Below are positions 9,674-18,959 of a stretch of 64,000 nt of DNA, one piece after another. Source of the DNA: Shewanella halifaxensis HAW-EB4 (GTDB lineage Bacteria > Pseudomonadota > Gammaproteobacteria > Enterobacterales > Shewanellaceae); NCBI RefSeq assembly GCF_000019185.1, contig NC_010334.1, positions 1,922,001 through 1,986,000 of the forward strand. Reading direction: 5' to 3'. The notes under the pieces are model-generated. The model ran no database searches. It was not told where the DNA came from and worked only from the letters and a program-made list of their open reading frames with translations. How positions within the stretch are numbered: position 1 is the stretch's first letter; each line of letters opens with the position of its first letter. A program made the position numbers and the translations under genes.

Positions 9674-11050
9674 TTAACACTCTACGATATTAACCGCTAG
9701 GCCGCCCTTAGCGGTTTCTTTGTACTTACTACGCATATCTTTACCGGTATCCATCATGGTCTTAATCACCTTGTCGAGTGAGACCTTATGGTTACCATCA
9801 CCTCGCATCGCCATGCGAGAGGCATTAATCGCTTTTACCGCACCCATAGCATTACGCTCGATACAAGGCACCTGTACTAGGCCGCCTACAGGGTCGCAGG
9901 TTAATCCTAGGTTATGCTCCATACCGATTTCTGCGGCATTCTCAACATGTTCAACAGTGCCGCCCATGATCTCAGTCAGCGCGGCAGCGGCCATAGAGCA
10001 AGCTACACCAACTTCACCCTGACAGCCGACCTCAGCGCCAGAGATAGATGCGTTCTTCTTATAAAGAATACCAATTGCAGCGGCGGTAAGCAGGTAGCGA
10101 GAGCATACGTCTCTATCGACTTCTTGCACAAACATGTCGTAATAACACAGTACCGCCGGAATAATACCTGCAGCGCCATTGGTTGGAGCGGTGACAACGC
10201 GATCGCCGGCGGCATTTTGCTCGTTAACTGAAAGTGCAAATAGGTCGACCCAGTCCATCGCCGTGAGTGGATCAACACAGTTTCTGCCTTCTGCCTTCAA
10301 ACGGCGGTGAAGTGAAGGTGCACGGCGTCTAAGCTTGAGCCCGCCAGGCAGTATGCCTTCTTTTTGGTAGCCACGTTCGACACAGGTCTTCATGGTTTGC
10401 CATATTTGCCACAAATTGTCGTGAATATCGTCAGCATCGGCAATGCTCAGTTCATTGGCCATCATGAGTGACGAAATGCTGAAGCCATTTTCAGTGCAAA
10501 GCTCGAGCAAATGCTGGGCCGAGTCGAAATCAAAAGGAGCCGATTTAATGGGAGCCGCAGGTGAAGCATCTTGGGCTTTAATTTCATCCTCATCGAGAAT
10601 GAACCCGCCGCCGACAGAGTAATAGGTGCGATCATAAACGCATTGGCCATCTTTATATGCATATAAGGTCATAGCATTGGCGTGAGCGGGGAGGCTCTTA
10701 CGTCTATGGTAAATAATGCCGTTAGCACGTGTAAAAAGTACCTCTCGACCAGAGGCAAGGACTAAGCGTTCATTGTTACTGACTTGCTCTAGAATTCCAT
10801 CAATGCGGTCTGTATCAACGGTATCAGGGGCTTCACCCATTAGGCCTAAGATCACCGCTTTACCTGTACCATGGCCTTTACCTGTTTGACCTAAAGAGCC
10901 AAACAGTTCTGAACGTAACTCATCTATGCTGTCGAGGTGATCTAATGCTTGTAGTTGTTCGATAAATATATTGCCGGCTTTCATGGGACCCACAGTGTGA
11001 GAACTTGATGGTCCGATGCCAATTTTGAACATGTCGAATACACTAATCAT
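9674..11050 (-). CDS. sdaA: L-serine ammonia-lyase, iron-sulfur type
   Basis: Deaminates L-serine to pyruvate and ammonia using a [4Fe-4S] cluster. The protein has 458 residues: the SDH beta domain at 1-155 (MISVFDMFKIGIGPSSSHTVG) and the alpha domain from about 180 to the end (VVTAPTNGAAGIIPAV; ISGAEVGCQGEVGVACSMA). Cysteines 343, 385 and 396 (VGC, LTC, VPC) are the expected cluster ligands. The last residue is Cys458, matching the tail-in-mouth C-terminal cysteine described for the Legionella enzyme of the same length, where it fills the fourth iron site until serine displaces it. A single-gene unit, convergent with cysB. The call as serine rather than threonine deaminase is firm; paralogue naming (sdaA versus sdaB) is not resolved. 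Confidence 0.95.
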   Translation of the reverse strand: MISVFDMFKIGIGPSSSHTVGPMKAGNIFIEQLQALDHLDSIDELRSELFGSLGQTGKGHGTGKAVILGLMGEAPDTVDTDRIDGILEQVSNNERLVLASGREVLFTRANGIIYHRRKSLPAHANAMTLYAYKDGQCVYDRTYYSVGGGFILDEDEIKAQDASPAAPIKSAPFDFDSAQHLLELCTENGFSISSLMMANELSIADADDIHDNLWQIWQTMKTCVERGYQKEGILPGGLKLRRRAPSLHRRLKAEGRNCVDPLTAMDWVDLFALSVNEQNAAGDRVVTAPTNGAAGIIPAVLCYYDMFVQEVDRDVCSRYLLTAAAIGILYKKNASISGAEVGCQGEVGVACSMAAAALTEIMGGTVEHVENAAEIGMEHNLGLTCDPVGGLVQVPCIERNAMGAVKAINASRMAMRGDGNHKVSLDKVIKTMMDTGKDMRSKYKETAKGGLAVNIVEC

Positions 11051-11454
11051 GCTAAACCTTTATTACTCTAGTCGTTATAATTATTACCCATTCGCTAAGA
11101 TATAACTGAAGATAGAACTCAATGGAGGAATGACTCTATTCTTGATATATTTCATTTCTTCAGCGTGTAGCAACGATACTTAATGTTAATCTTAGTCGCT
11201 TGAATTAATTGATGTAAAAAAGTATCCCATACTTTGGCTTTTTCTCTATCATTAGTTTTTTTGTATGCAATTTTCAAACATTAGATAAGCTAATTATACT
11301 TTATTAACAAAATCGTCGTTTTTTAGGCTGCCATTTTTTAAATAATGGTTGTTTAACATGTGTTTATTGCTCATTCTGTTATGAGAAAAGGACGAGGCTA
11401 TTCCAAGTTTAGTTAGACTATAGCGACATCGTGATTAAAAATTTAGAGGGTTAT
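11051..11454. other. Divergent intergenic region sdaA / nagZ
   Basis: About 400 bases, very AT-rich from 11200 to 11370, holding the promoters for the two divergent genes. I see no RNA structure, conserved operator or credible small gene in it. Confidence 0.45.
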
Positions 11455-12462
11455 ATGAGTTATTTGATGTTAGATATCGAGTCCACGGAGCTCAGTGCAG
11501 CTGAATCGGCGCAATTAGCTCACCCTATGATAGGTGGATTGATTCTATTTAGTCGTAATTATGTTGATCGCGTCCAACTTGTCACCCTTATTCAGTCTAT
11601 TCGCGCGGTTCGTCCCGATATCGTGATTGCCGTCGATCATGAAGGTGGCAGAGTACAGCGTTTTCGTGATGGTTTTACGGTTCTGCCTGCGATGGGAGAT
11701 ATTTTACCCGCTGCAAAAGGCGATATGGCACAGGCCAAGGAGTGGGCTACAGAGCTAGGCTATCTAATGGCTATTGAGTTATTGGCTGTTGATATCGATT
11801 TGAGTTTTGCCCCCGTACTCGACTTAAATGGTGTTAGCCAAGTGATAGGCACAAGAAGTTTTAGCCCTGATAAGACTGAGGTGGTAGAACTTGCTGGTGC
11901 ATTTATTGATGGTATGGAACAAGCGGGTATGTGCGCGGTTGGCAAACATTTTCCAGGCCACGGCAGCGTCGAAGCCGACTCGCATATTGCTAAGCCAGTT
12001 GATGAGCGCACAAAAGATGATATTTTTGCTAATGACATGCAGCCATTTAAGGCGTTAATCGCCAAAAATCGATTACAAGGCATTATGCCTGCACATGTTA
12101 TTTATCCTAAAGTCGATAGTCAGCCTGCGGGTTTCTCTTCATTTTGGTTGCAAGACGTACTGCGTCAGCAATTAACGTTTAACGGCGTCATTTTCTCTGA
12201 TGACCTAGGGATGAAGGGCGCTGCAGTGGCTGGTGGATACACGGCAAGGGCGCAGGCTGCTCTCGATGCGGGCTGCAACATGATTTTAGTGTGTAACGAT
12301 AGCGAAGGAGCGACTGAGGTACTCAATAACGTTCAGTGGCCGAGTGATGATAAGGGCCTTAGTGCAAACTTACTAAAGCCAGAACTGAGCCGAGTGACCA
12401 GAGCCCTTGAAGACAATACACGTTGGGAGCGTGCAAAAGCTATTGCTAAAAATTTGATTTAA
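11455..12462 (+). CDS. nagZ: Beta-N-acetylhexosaminidase NagZ (family GH3)
   Basis: NagZ removes N-acetylglucosamine from 1,6-anhydro-muropeptides during cytoplasmic peptidoglycan recycling. The 335-residue form fits the family (E. coli 341). Key motifs are the GH3 N-terminal DHEGGRVQRF, the mobile-loop His/Asp signature KHFPGHGSVEADSH (general acid His) and the nucleophile in FSDDLGMKGA. A longer reading frame opens at a GTG at 11431, but the ATG at 11455 has a TAGAGG site and gives the family's MSYLMLDIES start, so it is preferred. Followed 73 bases later by ycfP, the same neighbour as in E. coli, suggesting cotranscription. Confidence 0.96.
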   Translation: MSYLMLDIESTELSAAESAQLAHPMIGGLILFSRNYVDRVQLVTLIQSIRAVRPDIVIAVDHEGGRVQRFRDGFTVLPAMGDILPAAKGDMAQAKEWATELGYLMAIELLAVDIDLSFAPVLDLNGVSQVIGTRSFSPDKTEVVELAGAFIDGMEQAGMCAVGKHFPGHGSVEADSHIAKPVDERTKDDIFANDMQPFKALIAKNRLQGIMPAHVIYPKVDSQPAGFSSFWLQDVLRQQLTFNGVIFSDDLGMKGAAVAGGYTARAQAALDAGCNMILVCNDSEGATEVLNNVQWPSDDKGLSANLLKPELSRVTRALEDNTRWERAKAIAKNLI

Positions 12463-12535
12463 CGCAACACAGATACAAGTTCAGCTTGCTAAGTTAGCAG
12501 TTAGTTATGTACACAAAATTATTTGGAGCACGAGA

Positions 12536-13072
12536 ATGATCCTTTATCTTCATGGGTTTGACGCAACAAGCCCAGGTAATCACGACAAGATGCGTCAGCT
12601 GCAATTCATTGACGATGATGTACGTTTAGTGAGTTACAGCACCCAGCATCCCAAAAACGATATGCAGCATTTACTTAATGAAGTGAGTAAGCAGATCGCA
12701 TCATCTGATGATGAGTCGCCGTTAATTATAGGCGTAGGTTTAGGCGGTTACTGGGCTGAGCGGATTGGTTTTTTAAATGGAATTAAGTCGGTACTCATTA
12801 ATCCAAATTTGAAGCCTCAAGAGAATATGGTCGGCAGTATTGATAGACCAGAAGAGTACAGCGATATCGCCAATAAATGTGTGAAGGGCTTTCGTGATTT
12901 GAACACGGGTAAGTCGCTGTGTATTTTAGCAAGGCAGGATGACGTTAATGACAACACGCAAGTCGAGTCTGCGTTAAAGGATTATTATTCTATTGAGTGG
13001 GATGAAGAGCAGCAGCACAAATTCATATCTCTTGCGGCCCAGCTAAATCGAATTAAAGAGTTTAAAGACTAA
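12536..13072 (+). CDS. ycfP: YcfP/UPF0227 alpha/beta-hydrolase-fold protein
   Basis: A 178-residue protein nearly collinear with E. coli YcfP (MILYLHGFDATSPGNHDKM; GVGLGGYWAERIGF; IDRPEEYSDIA; EWDEEQQHKF). The fold is an alpha/beta hydrolase, but the nucleophile elbow reads GVGLGG, with Leu where a Ser would be expected, as in the E. coli protein, so classical esterase activity is doubtful. Precise biochemical role is not established by the sequence. Lies downstream of nagZ as in enterics and ends in a terminator at 13106-13140. Ribosome-binding site TTTGGAGCACGAGA precedes the ATG. Confidence 0.93.
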   Translation: MILYLHGFDATSPGNHDKMRQLQFIDDDVRLVSYSTQHPKNDMQHLLNEVSKQIASSDDESPLIIGVGLGGYWAERIGFLNGIKSVLINPNLKPQENMVGSIDRPEEYSDIANKCVKGFRDLNTGKSLCILARQDDVNDNTQVESALKDYYSIEWDEEQQHKFISLAAQLNRIKEFKD

Positions 13073-13105
13073 TCTTTCAGTCTTGGTACTTTAAGCCCAA
13101 TAGAG

Positions 13106-13140
13106 CCACTTATAGCAATCTTGCTGTAGGTGGTTTTTTT
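13106..13140 (+). terminator. Intrinsic terminator after ycfP
   Basis: An imperfect long hairpin CCACTTATAGCAA / TTGCTGTAGGTGG (13 pairs, two or three G-T) followed by seven T residues. Confidence 0.8.
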
Positions 13141-13258
13141 ATGGGGATATTTTGCTCAATGCAGGGGTTTGGGTTATCTTATTTATAAGTTAAATCTTGA
13201 TATTAGTTAAACAAACCCTCGATAGGGATTGCACTAACGCTCATATAAGGAACTGGCG

Positions 13259-13528
13259 ATGAAGCGTGTCATGATTAAAGTGAAAGGGAAAGTACAAGGT
13301 GTTTCCTATAGGCAAAACACACTGGTTCAAGCCAATGCTCTGGGCGTGACGGGATATGTGAGTAACCTGAGTGATGGCTCGGTACAGATCTTAGCCCAAG
13401 GTAGCCAGCTAGCCGTGGATAAGCTGATTAGCTGGTGCTATATAGGCGCACCCATGTCTCGAGTTGAAGCGGTGGTGGTTGAAGAGGACGAGGCAGATGA
13501 GATCTACCTCGACTTTTCAATTATTTAG
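13259..13528 (+). CDS. acyP: Acylphosphatase
   Basis: A small enzyme that hydrolyses carboxyl-phosphate bonds such as acetyl phosphate or 1,3-bisphosphoglycerate. It has 89 residues with the family's active-site loop GKVQGVSYRQN (catalytic Arg18) and GYVSNLSDGSV (catalytic Asn36). A good AAGGAAC site lies before the ATG. It stands alone and ends two bases before the convergent csiV stop; no terminator is visible between the two. Called yccX in E. coli. Confidence 0.94.
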   Translation: MKRVMIKVKGKVQGVSYRQNTLVQANALGVTGYVSNLSDGSVQILAQGSQLAVDKLISWCYIGAPMSRVEAVVVEEDEADEIYLDFSII

Positions 13529-13530
13529 CT

Positions 13531-14553
13531 TTAAATGCTTGCTTCGGGTAAGGTCGCGGTGTCCATGCTTGTTTCTGCGACTTTAGCGGTAGGAGGCTCC
13601 ATTTTTCTTATCTGAATGATCATCCCCATCTTAGGATGGTCAAAATAATGCACCTCATCACTACGCACGCGACGATTTTGCACCATAGGAATAGAGTAAA
13701 GGTAAGGTGTCGTCACTTCTTGAGGCGTTGTTTCTGCTGTTCCTGTCCCGGTTTCTATCTCATTAGCAGACGCTCTGAGCTCATTTTTAGCCACTAAAAC
13801 GGTTTTGCTACCCGGTTCACGTAATCTAAAGTCAGTTTCGATAAACAGATAGTGCTGCAGATAGATATTGATTGTGCCGTCAAACTTCCACACCGGTTTG
13901 TTGGCATCATTGCTAAGCTGTGAGCCCATAAAGTCAAAGTTGCCAAACTCAGAGCTGGGATCTGTAGCTTTAATAGGGTGGCCGTTAAATTCATACTCTT
14001 CAGAGTAATCATGACCCGAATACAACTTAACGGGAACAGCGCGATTACGCGGAAGCATAGATTGCTGCCAAGTCATATGTAAAAGGCTATGGGTGCCTTT
14101 TTCGCGAGAAATCGTTGCCATAATATCTTGAAACTGACTTTGGCTCTGAGCCAGTAACACAGCGCCATCACCTAAATGCGCGATAGCAGGCTTTGCCGCC
14201 GCTATCTGCATCGGCACATCCGCCATCGCTTTATGGTTCGCACTGCTCATCTGCTCATTGCAGTTTACGCTGTCGGTCGCCCAATCAGTTGAAGTACAAC
14301 CGTTAAGCCCCATACTCACCGCGGTTAAGTCAGTGCTGACCATAGGCGTGATAAAGTCGACGGTTTTTCGGCTACGTGCTTCAGTGATCTTCGTAGGCCA
14401 TTGCTCTACGCTGGGTACATCGCGTTCGAAGATATAGACTTCGACCTCAAACCAGCGCTCCTCTGCTGCAAAGGCACTTACAGATAGGCTGGATAAAAGG
14501 CTAACAGCTAAAGCTGCGCTTAGCTTGTTTTTAGATAGTCCTAACACGATCAT
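13531..14553 (-). CDS. csiV: CsiV-family periplasmic peptidoglycan-associated protein
   Basis: A 340-residue exported protein: signal peptide at about 1-29 ending in AFA, then the family hallmark RWFEVEVYIFERD and a second half with HYLFIETDFRLRE and a C-terminal FDHPKMGMIIQIRKME. This pattern matches the CsiV family (DUF2803-like). In Vibrio cholerae, CsiV binds peptidoglycan and is needed for the LpoA/PBP1A branch of cell wall synthesis. The gene overlaps the mfd stop by 4 bases (ATGA), so the two are translationally coupled, an arrangement I recall from other Shewanella and Vibrio. Family call is by remembered motif; function is carried over from Vibrio. Confidence 0.8.
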   Translation of the reverse strand: MIVLGLSKNKLSAALAVSLLSSLSVSAFAAEERWFEVEVYIFERDVPSVEQWPTKITEARSRKTVDFITPMVSTDLTAVSMGLNGCTSTDWATDSVNCNEQMSSANHKAMADVPMQIAAAKPAIAHLGDGAVLLAQSQSQFQDIMATISREKGTHSLLHMTWQQSMLPRNRAVPVKLYSGHDYSEEYEFNGHPIKATDPSSEFGNFDFMGSQLSNDANKPVWKFDGTINIYLQHYLFIETDFRLREPGSKTVLVAKNELRASANEIETGTGTAETTPQEVTTPYLYSIPMVQNRRVRSDEVHYFDHPKMGMIIQIRKMEPPTAKVAETSMDTATLPEASI

Positions 14554-17500
14554 TCTCCAAGACGATGTTGAAACAACTGCTCAATTAACAGTTTGAGTAA
14601 TGCGAGCCTATCTTTTGCTGTTTCAGAAGGCATAGCAAATTTTAGCTTATTGGGCCCGTCCATTCGATATACTTGGGGCTGAGTTTGCAGTAAGCCGATG
14701 ATAAAGGTTGGGTCAACCTTGTTATTTTCACCAAACTCTATACTACCACCTTTAGCATGCATTTCGATTTTTCTTAAGCCTAACTGTGTGGCTAAGTGCT
14801 TATAAAGCGTCATTTCCATCAAGTTTTTGGTGGCTTCGGGTAACATACCGAAACGATCAATCAACTCGACTTTTAATTCATCAAGGGCTTTAGCGGTTTC
14901 ACAGTTGGCAATGCGTTTATATAAAGATAAGCGCATGTTGACGTCAGCGACATAATCTTCTGGCAATAGCGCAGGAATTCGCAGCTCAACTTCACATTGA
15001 TGACGTAGCATCTGGTCAAGCGACGGCTCCTTGCCCTGTTTTAGTGACTTAACCGCATCCTCTAGCATCTCCATGTAGAGAGTAAAACCAATCTTGGAGA
15101 TATGGCCACTCTGTTCGTCACCAAGCAGTTCACCGGCACCACGAATTTCTAAATCCTGGGTAGCCAGCATAAAGCCTGCACCGAGATCCTCTAACGCGCC
15201 AATGGCTTCAAGACGTTTACGGGCATCTTTTGTCATTCGCTTTGGATGAGGTGTCATCAAATAGGCATAGGCTTGGTGATGCGAGCGTCCGACACGACCA
15301 CGAAGCTGATGCAGTTGCGCCAAACCAAAGTTGTCAGCCCGTTCAATGACGATGGTATTGGCCGATGGCACATCAATACCGGTTTCAATAATGGTGGTAC
15401 ACACCAATACGTTAAAGCGTTGATGATAAAAATCAGACATCACCCGCTCAAGTTCACGCTCACGCATCTGACCATGGGCGGTAACAACTCTTGCTTCAGG
15501 TAAGAGTTCGCTAATTTCAGCTGCGCGCTTTTCAATGGTTTCAACACTGTTATGCAAGAAGTAGACTTGGCCACCCCTTAAGATTTCACGCAGTAATGCC
15601 TCGCGGATAGTGGCTTCATCGTATTCTCTGACAAAGGTTTTCACGGCGAGTCGTTTGGCTGGCGGGGTCGCAATGATCGACAAGTCACGCATACCCGACA
15701 TCGCCATATTTAATGTGCGAGGTATAGGGGTCGCCGTTAGAGTTAAGATATCGACATTGGCTCGTAGCGCCTTGATCTTCTCTTTTTGTCTTACGCCAAA
15801 ACGGTGCTCTTCATCGATGACCAACAAGCCTAAGTTCTCAAACTTAGCCTCCGATTGCAGCAATTTGTGGGTGCCGATAACGATATCGACTTTGCCGTTG
15901 AGCAAGTCTTTCATCACCTGAGTTTGCTCTTTCGCCGTTTTAAAGCGAGACATCACTTCAATCTTAAATGGCCAGTCGGCAAAACGGTCTTTAAAGTTCT
16001 CATAATGCTGCTGAGCCAGCAGGGTCGTCGGTACTAAAATGGCGACTTGTTTGCCATCATTGACGGCAACAAAGGCGGCTCGCATAGCCACTTCTGTCTT
16101 ACCAAAGCCCACATCACCACATACTAGTCTGTCCATCGCTGTTGGTGAGCGCATATCTTCAAGTACCGCATTAATTGAGGTCTCTTGATCAACGGTTTCT
16201 TCATAAGGGAAACTATTGGCAAATTGGGCGTATTCTTCTTGGTCAATGTGGCAAGCTTCACCAGGACGTGCTTGCCTACGGGCGTACACATCAAGCAGCT
16301 CTGCAGCGACATCGCGAATTTTCTCAACCGCTTTTTTCTTCGCTTTGGCCCAAGTTTCATTACCGAGTTTGTTAAGTGTTGCCTCTTCATCTGGACCAAC
16401 ACTGTAGCGACTGATGAGATGCAATGATGACACTGGCACATAGAGTTTATCGCCGCCTGAGTATTCAAGTACAAGGTACTCGGCAACGAGGCCGCCAGTG
16501 TCTAAGGTTTCTAAGCCTTGATAGCGCGCTACACCATGATCTAAATGAACAATGGGTTGGCCGACTTTGAGCTCGGCAAGGTTCTTAACCAGTGCATCGG
16601 AGCTTATCTGGCGCTGTTTATCACGACGGCGTCGCTGTGAAATACGGTGACCAAAGAGCTCGGTTTCGCAAATTAAACTAAATTTGCCACCCGTTTTCTT
16701 CTCAACGATGCAGCCTTGGGCCAGCGGAGAAACAATCAGACCCAGTTTTGTCTTGCTGGCGACGAACTCATCGAAGTGACTAAACAGTTTAGGCTTGATA
16801 TCAATCTTAGCGAGCAGCTCTAATAGCGCTTCACGGCGGCCTTCTGATTCGGCACTAAATAGGAGGCGATCGCCCAGTGCCGCATATTTATCAAGCTCGG
16901 TTAACGGCTGTTTGAGTTTATGATTGGCGCTGATATCCGGAAGTTTGCTGACTTTGCCTTGTAGAGCCGTGCCAGTATAGGTTTCATTTTTAAGCCCAAA
17001 GCGAGGCAGGGCCTTAAAAGAGGAAAAAACCTGCTCTGTAAGCAGGTACAGCTCTTGCGGTGCTAACAATGGTCTTAATGGATCGACGCGCCTATCTTCA
17101 TAACGCGCTTCAACCTCATTAAGGTGCGATTGAGTCGCTGTTTCAATATCGCCTACGGTGACAAGCTGAGTTGAGTCGGGCAGGTAATCAAATAAGGTCG
17201 CGGTTTCATCAAAAAATAGCGGCAGATAGTTTTCAATACCGGCAGGCATGGTTTTCTTGCTGACCATTTGATAAATCGACCCCGGCTCTTTGACCAAGAC
17301 TTCAAAGCGGCGGCGATATCTTTGTCGAAAACCTTCGATGGCGGCGTCATCGGTTGGAAACTCTTTTGCTGGCAGCAAGCGGATCGCATTTATCTCTTTA
17401 CTTGAGCGCTGAGTTTCGGGGTCAAAATTGCGGATAGTTTCCACTTCATCATCAAATAACTCGATTCGAAAAGGCTGGCTCGAGCCCATAGGGAAAATAT

Positions 17501-18023
17501 CGATGATAGAGCCGCGCACGGCAAATTCGCCATGCTCATAAACTTGCTCAACCACATGATAGCCGGTATTTATTAATTGCTCTCGCACATCCAAAAGACG
17601 ATATTTATCGCCTTTTTCGAGCATCAGAACATTGCCGGTAAGGAATGATTGCGGCGGTAGGCGCACCATTAAGGTGGTGACGGGCACAATGACAACGCTT
17701 TGCTGAGCTTGAGGGATCCGTGATAGGGCTTCGAGTCGCTGAGAAACCAGATCTTGATGCGGCGAAAAACTATCGTAAGGCAGTGTTTCTCGGTCAGGGA
17801 ACAGCCAGATCGGTATTGATTGCTCACTGAGTAAATAACTTAGCTCAGCTTCGAGACCGATAGCGTTAGGCGTATCGGCAGTCACGACCAAGGTCACCCC
17901 CTGGTGTTGCTTAGCAATATTGGCGATGGTTAGCGCTTGGGCTGCGCCGCTAAGTGTACACAGCGTTTGTGCCAATTTGGCACTCTTGACCGCTGGTGGA
18001 GTCAATACGGAAAAAGCATTCAT
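14550..18023 (-). CDS. mfd: Transcription-repair coupling factor Mfd
   Basis: Mfd strips RNA polymerase stalled at DNA damage and recruits UvrA to start nucleotide excision repair. The 1157-residue protein has the full architecture: UvrB-like N-terminal modules (about 1-350), the CarD-like RNA polymerase-interacting domain near IVHLDHGVARYQGLE (about 490), and the superfamily 2 translocase with Walker A CGDVGFGKTEVAMRAAF, Walker B VIDEEHRFG, motif III LTLTATPIPRTLNMA and motif VI HQLRGRVGRS. The C-terminal TRCF domain follows (RIPALLPEDYV). The N-terminus fits without adjustment. First gene of a two-gene unit with csiV. Confidence 0.97.
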   Translation of the reverse strand: MNAFSVLTPPAVKSAKLAQTLCTLSGAAQALTIANIAKQHQGVTLVVTADTPNAIGLEAELSYLLSEQSIPIWLFPDRETLPYDSFSPHQDLVSQRLEALSRIPQAQQSVVIVPVTTLMVRLPPQSFLTGNVLMLEKGDKYRLLDVREQLINTGYHVVEQVYEHGEFAVRGSIIDIFPMGSSQPFRIELFDDEVETIRNFDPETQRSSKEINAIRLLPAKEFPTDDAAIEGFRQRYRRRFEVLVKEPGSIYQMVSKKTMPAGIENYLPLFFDETATLFDYLPDSTQLVTVGDIETATQSHLNEVEARYEDRRVDPLRPLLAPQELYLLTEQVFSSFKALPRFGLKNETYTGTALQGKVSKLPDISANHKLKQPLTELDKYAALGDRLLFSAESEGRREALLELLAKIDIKPKLFSHFDEFVASKTKLGLIVSPLAQGCIVEKKTGGKFSLICETELFGHRISQRRRRDKQRQISSDALVKNLAELKVGQPIVHLDHGVARYQGLETLDTGGLVAEYLVLEYSGGDKLYVPVSSLHLISRYSVGPDEEATLNKLGNETWAKAKKKAVEKIRDVAAELLDVYARRQARPGEACHIDQEEYAQFANSFPYEETVDQETSINAVLEDMRSPTAMDRLVCGDVGFGKTEVAMRAAFVAVNDGKQVAILVPTTLLAQQHYENFKDRFADWPFKIEVMSRFKTAKEQTQVMKDLLNGKVDIVIGTHKLLQSEAKFENLGLLVIDEEHRFGVRQKEKIKALRANVDILTLTATPIPRTLNMAMSGMRDLSIIATPPAKRLAVKTFVREYDEATIREALLREILRGGQVYFLHNSVETIEKRAAEISELLPEARVVTAHGQMRERELERVMSDFYHQRFNVLVCTTIIETGIDVPSANTIVIERADNFGLAQLHQLRGRVGRSHHQAYAYLMTPHPKRMTKDARKRLEAIGALEDLGAGFMLATQDLEIRGAGELLGDEQSGHISKIGFTLYMEMLEDAVKSLKQGKEPSLDQMLRHQCEVELRIPALLPEDYVADVNMRLSLYKRIANCETAKALDELKVELIDRFGMLPEATKNLMEMTLYKHLATQLGLRKIEMHAKGGSIEFGENNKVDPTFIIGLLQTQPQVYRMDGPNKLKFAMPSETAKDRLALLKLLIEQLFQHRLGE

Positions 18024-18112
18024 TAAGGCGAGGAAACAAGTCCATTAGCAGTAAAGTTGCTAAGTATTGTAGAGGCTTGTTTCAACTCATGCCAGTGAAA
18101 ATTCTGTTTGTC

Positions 18113-18721
18113 TTAGCGGGCTAACTTGCGCAGTTTAAGTTGCTTCTGCTGTATGCTTAAGCTGGCTTTGACCAGTTGTTCTACATCGCTGTCTTGGATC
18201 ACACTAAAGGCCAGTTCACAGGCGTATTGAGCAGGCTTAGCTTCTGAAGTTGTTTCAGAGTTAGCTTGTGTATCGGCTTCAAGCAAGGTGCAGCTTTTCA
18301 CTTTAGCAAGGCATAACAGAGCCACGAGCTCCTCTTTAATGTGCAATGTCACTTGAAACATCTGTCCAAGTTCAATTGGCGCAGTGCTAACAAGGGTAAT
18401 ACCACTACCACCGAAACGGCTGCCGTTATAGCGGGTTCCCTCATATTCCTCTTTGGCCATGACGTGTTGCAGCACCATGTCAATCTTACGGGACTGTAGC
18501 TTTAAAAACTCCACCACAGCTTTTGCTTCGTCATCGAGGTGGCGCAGCTGTATAAGGCAATCTGATTCAAGGGCGTTAACATCGCTAATAAGCTGTAAGC
18601 TGGTGGGCAACATCATAGCTAGTTGCTCGGGCGACGGTAGTGGTTTAGCACTATCCCAAGGACTCAAATAGACATCAAATGGATGATTAATACTAAAATA
18701 GGCTGTAGAGTCGGTTAACAA
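18113..18721 (-). CDS. PilZ-like domain protein
   Basis: A 202-residue protein without signal peptide. The middle part (about 85-130) carries GTRYNGSRFGGSGITLVS, followed by a beta-strand pattern (LGQMFQVTLHI), which resembles the second half of a PilZ cyclic-di-GMP-binding barrel. The usual RxxxR stretch upstream is not clear, so ligand binding is uncertain. The N-terminal 80 residues are helical and may be a YcgR-N-like or dimerisation part. It lies directly upstream of mfd in the same direction (89-base gap) and divergent from lolC. Annotated as PilZ-containing by motif recollection; atypical member or unrelated barrel are both possible. Confidence 0.6.
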   Translation of the reverse strand: MLTDSTAYFSINHPFDVYLSPWDSAKPLPSPEQLAMMLPTSLQLISDVNALESDCLIQLRHLDDEAKAVVEFLKLQSRKIDMVLQHVMAKEEYEGTRYNGSRFGGSGITLVSTAPIELGQMFQVTLHIKEELVALLCLAKVKSCTLLEADTQANSETTSEAKPAQYACELAFSVIQDSDVEQLVKASLSIQQKQLKLRKLAR

Positions 18722-18959
18722 GGGTTTTGCCTCTTGTTTTTAGGGGGCTAATACCCCTATTATCGTGCGCATCTTTATGAATTAGCAAGGTTAGACACAC
18801 AAATGTCTTAGTATTTAATCAGTATTAAGAAGATATTGAGGAAATATTAGTTCTTTTTGCGAAGCGCTGGGGATCTGTTATCCCATTTTAATGGGGGCTA
18901 GCCAGTTAATTACCATGGCTATCGAGCTCAGCTTAAGTCGATTATATTTGGGTTTTTTA

